A stretch of DNA of 64,000 bases, taken from NCBI GenBank assembly GCA_036000105.1, contig DASYGE010000009.1, positions 91,897 through 155,896 of the forward strand. Direction: 5' to 3'. This document shows positions 57,931 through 64,000 of the stretch, in pieces. Under the pieces are notes generated by a model. That model was given only the letters and a program-made list of their open reading frames with translations. It did no database searches and was not told the origin of the DNA. Made by a program: the position numbers and the translations under genes. The DNA comes from DASUBN01 sp036000105 (GTDB taxonomy: Bacteria > Pseudomonadota > Gammaproteobacteria > Natronospirales > REEB76). Every line of letters begins with the position of its first letter. Positions within the stretch are counted from its first letter, which is position 1.

Positions 57931-58767
57931 ATGTATCTGCAACTGGGGAAGGAACGGCTGGAGTTGTCCAGGCCGCTCATCATGGGCGTGCTGAACCGCA
58001 CGCCCGATTCCTTCTCCGACGGCGGTGCCTATACCGACTTCGACGCGGCACTCGCCCATGCCCGCGCCATGCTGGATGAAGGCGCGGACATCCTGGACGT
58101 GGGCGGTGAATCCACCCGCCCCGGTGCAGCTCCGGTACCGATGCAGAAAGAACTCCGGCGCGTGCTGCCTCTGGTGGAGCGTCTGGCAGGGGAGTTGGGC
58201 GCCCGGGTCTCGGTGGATACCTCCAAGCCTGAGGTCATGAGTGCTGCCGTGAAGGCTGGCGCAGTGATGATCAACGATGTCTATGCTCTGCGCCAGCCGG
58301 GTGCCTTGGAAGCGGCAGCCTCATCCGGCGCCACGGTCTGCCTCATGCACATGCTGGGTGAACCCCGCAGCATGCAGCAGGATCCGAGATACATTGACGT
58401 GACAGCGGAGGTGAGGGACTTCCTGCTGGAGCGCGCCCGGCTCTGCGCCGCCGCCGGCATCCCGCGTGGACGCATCGTGCTGGACCCGGGTTTCGGCTTC
58501 GGCAAGACCCTGGCGCATAACCTAACGCTGCTGAAGGATCTGCCGGTGCTGGCTCGCGAGGGCTATCCGGTGTTGGTGGGGCTGTCCCGCAAATCCATGC
58601 TCGGCACGCTCCTGGGCGGCAAACCCGTGGAGCAGCGCCTGTATGCCAGCGTGGCAGCGGCGGTGGTGGCCGTACTCAACGGCGCAGAGATCATCCGTTG
58701 CCACGACGTAGCTGCTACCGTGGATGCTCTCAAAGTTGTCTCGGCGGTCGCAAATGCTCCCTTGTGA
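57931..58767 (+). CDS. folP: Dihydropteroate synthase
   Basis: A protein of 278 residues joining p-aminobenzoate to the pterin pyrophosphate for folate; the sulfonamide target. LIMGVLNRTPDSFSDGGAY at the N-terminus, ILDVGGESTRPGAAPV, RVSVDTSKPEVMSAAVKAGAVMINDVYALRQPGALE, and the C-terminal GLSRKSMLGTLLGG are the standard motifs, all present. Located between ftsH and glmM as in E. coli and Pseudomonas. Confidence 0.96.
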   Translation: MYLQLGKERLELSRPLIMGVLNRTPDSFSDGGAYTDFDAALAHARAMLDEGADILDVGGESTRPGAAPVPMQKELRRVLPLVERLAGELGARVSVDTSKPEVMSAAVKAGAVMINDVYALRQPGALEAAASSGATVCLMHMLGEPRSMQQDPRYIDVTAEVRDFLLERARLCAAAGIPRGRIVLDPGFGFGKTLAHNLTLLKDLPVLAREGYPVLVGLSRKSMLGTLLGGKPVEQRLYASVAAAVVAVLNGAEIIRCHDVAATVDALKVVSAVANAPL

Positions 58768-58773
58768 ATTTAT

Positions 58774-58835
58774 GCTGAAAAGCCCATCCGGGGCTTTTCA
58801 GCCTACCTCGGTGCGGCGCATGTCCGCACCGAGGT
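58774..58835. terminator. Two tandem perfect hairpins after folP
   Basis: First: GCTGAAAAGCCC (58774-58785) / GGGCTTTTCAGC (58791-58802), 12 bp. Second: ACCTCGGTGCGG (58805-58816) / CCGCACCGAGGT (58824-58835), 12 bp. Neither has a long T-run, so termination strength is uncertain. Together they separate folP from glmM. Confidence 0.6.
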
Positions 58836-58887
58836 AAATCATGTCTGCAGCCCCCGTGGTCTCGTTACAGTACGCACATCCCTGTGC

Positions 58888-58910
58888 GATTCAAATGTTA
58901 GAATTGAATC
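58888..58910 (+). promoter_or_regulatory. Inverted repeat ending one base before the glmM start
   Basis: GATTCAA (58888-58894), nine bases, TTGAATC (58904-58910). The middle holds a TAGAAT -10 candidate, so it could be an operator; in RNA it would be a hairpin over the ribosome-binding area. No Shine-Dalgarno sequence is visible. Confidence 0.5.
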
Positions 58911-58911
58911 C

Positions 58912-60249
58912 ATGAGCAGAAAATATTTCGGCACCGATGGTGTACGCGGACGGGTGGGCAGTGCCCATATGAACGCGGAGTTCGTACTGCGTCTTGGGCG
59001 CGCCGCGGGACGTGTGCTCGCCAAGACCGGCGAGGGTACGGTGCTCGTGGGCAAGGACACCCGCATCTCCGGGTATATGTTCGAGTCTGCCCTGGAGGCG
59101 GGTCTGTCGGCCGCCGGCGTCAATACACGTCTGCTCGGCCCCATGCCCACGCCGGCCATCGCCTATCTCACCCGTTCCCTGGGTACCGAAGCGGGTGTGG
59201 TGATCAGTGCGTCCCACAATCCCTATTATGACAACGGCATCAAATTCTTCTCCGCCGACGGGCGCAAGCTGTCGGACGAAGTGGAGGCGGAGATAGAACA
59301 CGAGTTGGACCAGCCTTTCGCTACAGTAGAGTCCGGCGAACTCGGCAACGCCAAGCGCATCGTGGATGCTGCCGGGCGCTACGTGGAATTTTGCAAATCC
59401 TCCGTGCCTTACGGCCTCAAGCTGGCGGGCCTGAAGATAGTGCTGGACTGCGCCCACGGCGCCACCTACAAGGTCGGGCCCGCGGTGTTCGACGATATGG
59501 GTGCCAAGGTCACCTGCATCGGCGTGAACCCCAACGGACTCAACATCAATGCGGAATGCGGTTCCACCCATCCCGAAGCCCTGCGTCAGAAGGTACTGGA
59601 ACTGAACGCCGATTTTGGCGTCGCCTTCGACGGCGACGGAGACCGATTGCTGATGGTGGATCACAAGGGCGAGCTGGTGGACGGCGATGAGCTGCTCTAC
59701 ATCATCGCCATGGCTCGCAAGGCAGACGGCGGCCTCAAGGGCCCGGTAGTAGGCACCCACATGAGCAACCTGGGCCTGGAACAGGCCTTCGCCGCCTCCG
59801 GCGTCGAATTCAAGCGCGCAGCGGTGGGCGACCGTTACGTGCTCGCGATGCTGGAAGAATCCGGCGGCGTGTTGGGCGGGGAGAACTCGGGCCACATCGT
59901 CTGCCTGGACCGGGCCACCACCGGCGACGGCATCATCGCGGCGTTACAAGTGCTACAGGCGCTGCATGTCTCGGGCAAGACTCTGGCAGACGCCCGCGCC
60001 CCGGTGCGCAAATACCCCCAGGCGCTGGTGAACGTGAAGACCCCCGCGCGGGTGGACTTGAGCGTAGCGCGGGTACGTAACGCTGTAGCCTCCGTAGAAC
60101 AGCAGCTGGCTGGTCGGGGCCGGGTGCTGCTGCGACTCTCCGGTACCGAACCCCTGGTGCGGGTCATGGTGGAGGGGGAGGAGGCGGCTACCGTGGCGCG
60201 GCTGGCGGAGGATATCGCAGCAGCCGTGCGGACCGCCGCCGGCATTTGA
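58912..60249 (+). CDS. glmM: Phosphoglucosamine mutase
   Basis: A protein of 445 residues making glucosamine-1-phosphate for UDP-GlcNAc and peptidoglycan. MSRKYFGTDGVRGRVG at the N-terminus, phosphoserine Ser101 in VVISASHNPYYDNGIKFF, Mg loop FDGDGDRLLMVD, sugar loop GGENSGHIV, and phosphate site RLSGTEPLVRVMVEG. All key residues are there. ATG 58912 is fixed by the family N-terminus despite the missing Shine-Dalgarno. Confidence 0.96.
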   Translation: MSRKYFGTDGVRGRVGSAHMNAEFVLRLGRAAGRVLAKTGEGTVLVGKDTRISGYMFESALEAGLSAAGVNTRLLGPMPTPAIAYLTRSLGTEAGVVISASHNPYYDNGIKFFSADGRKLSDEVEAEIEHELDQPFATVESGELGNAKRIVDAAGRYVEFCKSSVPYGLKLAGLKIVLDCAHGATYKVGPAVFDDMGAKVTCIGVNPNGLNINAECGSTHPEALRQKVLELNADFGVAFDGDGDRLLMVDHKGELVDGDELLYIIAMARKADGGLKGPVVGTHMSNLGLEQAFAASGVEFKRAAVGDRYVLAMLEESGGVLGGENSGHIVCLDRATTGDGIIAALQVLQALHVSGKTLADARAPVRKYPQALVNVKTPARVDLSVARVRNAVASVEQQLAGRGRVLLRLSGTEPLVRVMVEGEEAATVARLAEDIAAAVRTAAGI

Positions 60250-60325
60250 TTTCCTGAGCTCCCCTGCGTAAGCTCCGCGCCGCGCCCCTGCGGGCCATCT
60301 CTTTAGAGTTCAAGGATATAAAGGC

Positions 60326-61081
60326 ATGCGGCAGCCGCTGGTGGTGGGCAACTGGAAGATGAATGGCACCCGCGAAGGCGCCTTGCGCCTCGCCAATGCC
60401 GTCGCCCAGGGCACGGAAGCCGGCAGCGCGGCCGAAGTGCTGCTTTGCCCTCCCTTCGTCCATCTGGCGGACCTGTCCCGCGCCCTCAAAGATAGTGGTG
60501 TGAGCCTGGGTGCTCAGGACCTCTGCGCCGAGGACAACGGCGCTTATACGGGTGAAGTCTCCGGCGCCATGCTCAAGGATTTCGATTGCCGTTATGCCAT
60601 CGTGGGTCATTCCGAGCGCCGCGCGCTGTTCGGCGAGACGGACGCCTTGGTAGCACGCAAGTTCATGGCGGCCCAGAAGGCGGGCCTCACTCCCATCCTG
60701 TGTGTGGGCGAGGCGCTCACGGAGCGCGAGGTGGGTGCGACCCAGACGGTGGTGGCACGCCAGCTGAAGGCGGTGCTGGATGCCGCCGGCATCGCGGCTT
60801 TCGCCCGGGCAGTAGTCGCTTATGAGCCGGTCTGGGCCATCGGCACCGGGCGCACGGCGAAATCCGACCAGGCTCAGGAAGTGCACGCCCTGATCCGGGG
60901 CATGCTCGCCGCCGAGGATGCTAAAATAGCCGGCGATGTGCGTCTGCTTTACGGCGGCAGCGTCAAGGCCGCCAACGCCGCAGAATTGTTCCGGATGCCG
61001 GATATAGACGGGGGCCTGGTGGGTGGGGCATCACTGGATGCTGCCGAGTTCCTCGCCATCTGCGCCGCCGCCCGCAACTGA
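60326..61081 (+). CDS. tpiA: Triosephosphate isomerase
   Basis: A protein of 251 residues. Asn9/Lys11 in VVGNWKMNGT, the His of AIVGHSERRALFGETD, the catalytic Glu of VVAYEPVWAIGTG, and the C-terminal phosphate loop LLYGGSVKAANAAELF. Glycolysis/gluconeogenesis. Next to secG as in Pseudomonas and E. coli relatives; 28 bp gap. Confidence 0.96.
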   Translation: MRQPLVVGNWKMNGTREGALRLANAVAQGTEAGSAAEVLLCPPFVHLADLSRALKDSGVSLGAQDLCAEDNGAYTGEVSGAMLKDFDCRYAIVGHSERRALFGETDALVARKFMAAQKAGLTPILCVGEALTEREVGATQTVVARQLKAVLDAAGIAAFARAVVAYEPVWAIGTGRTAKSDQAQEVHALIRGMLAAEDAKIAGDVRLLYGGSVKAANAAELFRMPDIDGGLVGGASLDAAEFLAICAAARN

Positions 61082-61109
61082 AATCACTATATAGAGTCGA
61101 GTCAACTCC

Positions 61110-61481
61110 ATGCTGTACAACATCCTCGTCATCGTTCTGGTCATCGTGGCCGTGTTACTCATCGGTCTCATCCTGCTGCAGCAGGGCAAGGGCGCCGATG
61201 CCGGCGCGGCTTTCGGCAGCGGCGCTTCCGGCACCGTATTCGGCGCCGCTGGTTCGGCGAATTTCCTGAGCCGTACCACCGGTGTCCTGGCCGCGATCTT
61301 CTTCGCCCTGGCGCTCGCCATGGCCTATATCGCGCGTCACAGCAGCGTCGCGCCCCAGAGCATCGTGGTGCAGGCGGCGCAGAAGCAGGCTGACCAACAG
61401 ACGGCGCAGCCTGCCGCCGCGGCGTCTACCAAGGCCGCTCCCACCCCCGCACCTACCGCCGGGACTGCTGTCAAGCACTGA
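61110..61481 (+). CDS. secG: Preprotein translocase subunit SecG
   Basis: A protein of 123 residues with two membrane segments (about 2-20 and 53-70) separated by GKGADAGAAFGSGASGTVFGAAGSANFLSRTT, the characteristic loop. The C-terminal tail is Gln/Ala/Pro-rich. Part of the SecYEG channel. Followed by tRNA-Leu. Confidence 0.94.
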   Translation: MLYNILVIVLVIVAVLLIGLILLQQGKGADAGAAFGSGASGTVFGAAGSANFLSRTTGVLAAIFFALALAMAYIARHSSVAPQSIVVQAAQKQADQQTAQPAAAASTKAAPTPAPTAGTAVKH

Positions 61482-61576
61482 TCGGGGACGCCTCGGCATC
61501 GCTTTTTGCGGGGCCGATACGTTAAAATTGCCATCCTCGCTGCGGCTCGCCGACCGCCCGCAGCTTTAAACGATTT

Positions 61577-61661
<85 letters not shown>

Positions 61662-61742
61662 GAATCGCATACGCCGGGGCGCCCGTATCCGGCAGGTGGC
61701 AGCCAGAAGGGCTGCCGCCGTCCCTCGCGCAGGTAGGAGAAC

Positions 61743-62111
61743 ATGCTCGCGAACTACGTTCCCATCCTGATCTTCCTCATCGGCGGCATGCTGTTCGGTT
61801 GCGTGCTGCTGGGGGCAGGCTTCATCGCCAGCAGCTTCCTGGGCTCACGCCGCCCCGATGCTGAGAAACAGTCGCCCTACGAGTGCGGCTTCGATCCGTT
61901 CGAAGACTCGCGCATGAAGTTCGACGTGCGCTACTACCTCGTCGCCATCCTGTTCATCATCTTCGATCTGGAGATCGCCTTCCTGTTCCCCTGGGCCGTG
62001 GCTCTGCACGGCATCGGTATGTTCGGCTTCCTTTCCATGTTGCTGTTCCTCGCCATCCTGGTGGTGGGCTTCATATATGAGTGGAAGAAGGGAGCGCTCG
62101 AATGGGAGTAG
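61743..62111 (+). CDS. nuoA: NADH-quinone oxidoreductase subunit A
   Basis: A protein of 122 residues with three membrane segments. The cytoplasmic loop KQSPYECGFDPFEDSRMKFDVRYYLVAILFIIFDLEIAFLFPW is the hallmark of NuoA/ND3, with the conserved Cys. First gene of the complex I cluster; overlaps nuoB by 10 bp. Confidence 0.96.
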   Translation: MLANYVPILIFLIGGMLFGCVLLGAGFIASSFLGSRRPDAEKQSPYECGFDPFEDSRMKFDVRYYLVAILFIIFDLEIAFLFPWAVALHGIGMFGFLSMLLFLAILVVGFIYEWKKGALEWE

Positions 62112-62578
62112 AGGGCGTGCAGCAGAAGGGTTTCGTGACCACCGGCGTGGACACGCTGGTGAACTGGGCCCGCACCGGCTCGCTCTGGCCGATGACCTTC
62201 GGGCTGGCCTGCTGCGCCGTCGAGATGATGCATGCGGGCGCCGCGCGCTATGACCTGGATCGTTTCGGCGTGATCTTCCGCCCCAGCCCGCGCCAGTCAG
62301 ACGTGATGATCGTGGCCGGTACCCTGGTGAACAAGATGGCCCCGGCCCTGCGCAAGGTCTATGACCAGATGGCCGAGCCGCGCTGGGTGATCTCCATGGG
62401 TTCCTGCGCTAACGGCGGCGGCTACTACCATTATTCCTATGCAGTGGTGCGCGGCTGCGATCGCATCGTGCCGGTGGATGTGTACGTACCAGGCTGCCCG
62501 CCGAGCGCGGAGCAGCTCCTGTACGGCATCATCCAGCTGCAGAAGAAGATCCGCCGTACCAACACCATAGCCCGCTGA
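62102..62578 (+). CDS. nuoB: NADH-quinone oxidoreductase subunit B
   Basis: A protein of 158 residues from ATG 62102. It carries the N2 cluster Cys: tandem Cys in GLACCAVEMMH, then SMGSCANGGGYYHYSYAVV and VYVPGCPPSAEQLL. N2 passes electrons to ubiquinone. The chain ends QKKIRRTNTIAR. Confidence 0.96.
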   Translation: MGVEGVQQKGFVTTGVDTLVNWARTGSLWPMTFGLACCAVEMMHAGAARYDLDRFGVIFRPSPRQSDVMIVAGTLVNKMAPALRKVYDQMAEPRWVISMGSCANGGGYYHYSYAVVRGCDRIVPVDVYVPGCPPSAEQLLYGIIQLQKKIRRTNTIAR

Positions 62579-62589
62579 ACGAGACAACC

Positions 62590-63282
62590 ATGACCGCAGC
62601 CCCGGACAAGCTGGCCGAGCAGGTGGAAGCGCGCTTCAAGGACGCGCTGAAGCGCGTGCCGTCCAACGTGGGCGAGCTGACCTATGAAGTGGAGGTAGCG
62701 AAGCTCATCGAAGTGTCGCGTGCGCTACGGGACGAGAAAGCGCTGCGCTTCGAACAGCTCATCGATGTGTGCGTGGTGGACAACCTGGCTTACGGCGACG
62801 CTGAATGGCGCACCGAAGATTCCACCAAGACCGGTTTCAGCCGTGGTGTGCGCCGCGATGACCCCAAGGAAGCAGGGCACATGGAGCGGCGCTATGCCGT
62901 GGTCTATCACCTCCTGTCCGTGAGCCGCAACGATCGGCTGCGCTTGAAAGTGTTCTGCGGCGGTGAACCGCCCATAGTGCCTTCCGTGAATCCCGTCTGG
63001 GCTTCCGCCAACTGGTTCGAGCGCGAGGCCTTCGATATGTTCGGCATAGTATTCGATGGCCATCCGGACCTGCGTCGCATCCTCACGGACTACGGCTTCG
63101 TGGGCCACCCGTTCCGCAAGGATTTCCCGCTCTCCGGCAACGTGGAAGTGCGTTACGACCCGGAGAAGAAGCGTGTGGTCTATCAGCCCGTGAGCATCGA
63201 GCCTCGGGTGCTGGTGCCGCGGGTCATCCGTAACGACCCGCGTTATGACGAGGCTTTCAAGGAGGCATCCAAGAATGCCTGA
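62590..63282 (+). CDS. nuoC: NADH-quinone oxidoreductase subunit C
   Basis: A protein of 230 residues. The 30-kDa subunit signature ASANWFEREAFDMFGIVFDGHPDLRRILTDYGFVGHPFRKDFPLSG is complete. Here nuoC is separate from nuoD, unlike the E. coli fused nuoCD. It overlaps nuoD by 8 bp. Confidence 0.96.
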   Translation: MTAAPDKLAEQVEARFKDALKRVPSNVGELTYEVEVAKLIEVSRALRDEKALRFEQLIDVCVVDNLAYGDAEWRTEDSTKTGFSRGVRRDDPKEAGHMERRYAVVYHLLSVSRNDRLRLKVFCGGEPPIVPSVNPVWASANWFEREAFDMFGIVFDGHPDLRRILTDYGFVGHPFRKDFPLSGNVEVRYDPEKKRVVYQPVSIEPRVLVPRVIRNDPRYDEAFKEASKNA

Positions 63283-64000
63283 GATCCAGAATTTCACCAT
63301 GAACTTCGGGCCGCAGCATCCAGCAGCCCACGGCGTGCTGCGCCTGGTGCTGGAGATGGACGGCGAGATCATCACCAAGGCTGACCCGCACATCGGCCTA
63401 TTGCATCGCGGGACCGAGAAGCTGGTCGAGAGCAAGCCCTATAACCAGAGCATCGGTTACATGGACCGGCTCGACTACGTGTCTATGATGTGCAACGAGC
63501 ACGCCTACGTCATGGTGATCGAGAAGCTCCTGGGGCTGACGCCAACGATCCGAGCCCAGTACATCCGCACCCTGTTCGATGAACTGACCCGCATCACCAA
63601 CCATCTCCTGTGGCTGGGGGCTCACGGACTCGACATCGGCGCCATGACGGTGTTCCTGTATTGCTTCCGCGAACGCGAAGATCTCATGGACTGCTATGAG
63701 GCGGTCTCCGGCACGCGCATGCATGCGACCTACTATCGTCCCGGCGGTGTGTATCGCGACCTGCCTGAATCGATGCCGCAGTATCCGTATTCGCAGTGGC
63801 GCAGCAAAAAAGAAGTGGATCGCCTGAACGCCCGGCGCGGCGGCGGTCTGCTGGATTTCATCGCGGATTTCACCAGGCGTTTTCCGGCCAACGTGGATCA
63901 ATACGAAACCTTATTGACGGACAACCGCATCTGGAAACAGCGCACCGTCAATATCGGTGTGGTGAGCCCGGAGCGTGCCATGCAGCTCGGATTCTCGGGG
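63275..64000 (+). CDS. nuoD: NADH-quinone oxidoreductase subunit D, 3' end outside window
   Basis: Open from ATG 63275 to the window edge (242 codons of about 417). The 49-kDa subunit motifs seen are FTMNFGPQHPAAHGVLRLVLEMDGE, DPHIGLLHRGTEKL, and RLDYVSMMCNEHAYVMVIEKLL. The quinone-site region HLLWLGAHGLDIGAMTVFLYCFREREDLMDCYEAVSG is present. The C-terminal part lies beyond the window. Confidence 0.96.
   Translation, partial: MPEIQNFTMNFGPQHPAAHGVLRLVLEMDGEIITKADPHIGLLHRGTEKLVESKPYNQSIGYMDRLDYVSMMCNEHAYVMVIEKLLGLTPTIRAQYIRTLFDELTRITNHLLWLGAHGLDIGAMTVFLYCFREREDLMDCYEAVSGTRMHATYYRPGGVYRDLPESMPQYPYSQWRSKKEVDRLNARRGGGLLDFIADFTRRFPANVDQYETLLTDNRIWKQRTVNIGVVSPERAMQLGFSG

Overview
The window is a high-GC chromosomal segment of a gammaproteobacterium. 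The run smpB/ratA/rnfH/bamE/fur/recN, then dnaK/dnaJ/dapB/carAB/greA/yhbY/rlmE/ftsH/folP/glmM/tpiA/secG/tRNA-Leu/nuo, is the order known from Pseudomonas and Xanthomonas relatives. An hrcA gene with a CIRCE operator beside a sigma-32-type dnaK promoter, and separate nuoC and nuoD, point toward the Xanthomonadales/Nevskiales/Steroidobacterales side. This placement is inferred from gene order, not from a search.

Layout. 1-10 kb: small unknown and envelope genes; an ALDH / 2OG-Fe(II) oxygenase / ppsA block on the minus strand with divergent ppsR; phosphoglucomutase; DUF1249. 10-19.5 kb: a coiled-coil protein, then a minus-strand efflux operon (membrane-fusion lipoprotein, YggN-like protein, two RND pumps) with a palindrome over its promoter. 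19.7-25.5 kb: Prc-type protease, exbB-exbD-tonB, and a periplasmic metallo-hydrolase. 25.5-30.7 kb: a hairpin-rich gap, crcB, an MFS carrier, a lipoprotein and pirin diverging from a perfect 20-bp palindrome, a diheme-motif lipoprotein, and a double CDGSH protein. 30.7-35.4 kb: an accessory segment next to the 3' end of ssrA (tmRNA). It holds an AT-rich membrane protein, a VOC and GST pair, a LprI-domain protein and a lipoprotein. Three of its transcription units are preceded by diverged copies of one repeat that keeps a hairpin. 35.4-38.4 kb: ssrA, a DHA2 exporter, an isochorismatase-fold protein and smpB. 38.5-64 kb: the housekeeping block, ending inside nuoD.

How the genes fit together. 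PpsA/PpsR form a gluconeogenic enzyme and its kinase/phosphatase. ExbB/ExbD/TonB energise outer-membrane import. SsrA/SmpB rescue stalled ribosomes. HrcA/GrpE/DnaK/DnaJ are the heat-shock chaperones, here with a TMEM175-type channel gene between dnaK and dnaJ. CarAB and DapB lead to pyrimidine/arginine and lysine synthesis. NuoA-D begin respiratory complex I.

Most notable observations: the repeat-bounded cassettes beside ssrA with a co-varying hairpin; a second copy of the last ten ppsR codons, spelled with different codons, 65 bp after its stop; a fur/lipoprotein junction reading ATAA where a single base change would give the usual ATGA overlap; the TMEM175-type gene in the dnaK operon; and several perfect palindromes at promoters. 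Nothing here is a clearly complete new system. The ssrA-side cassettes are the best candidate for undescribed biology.
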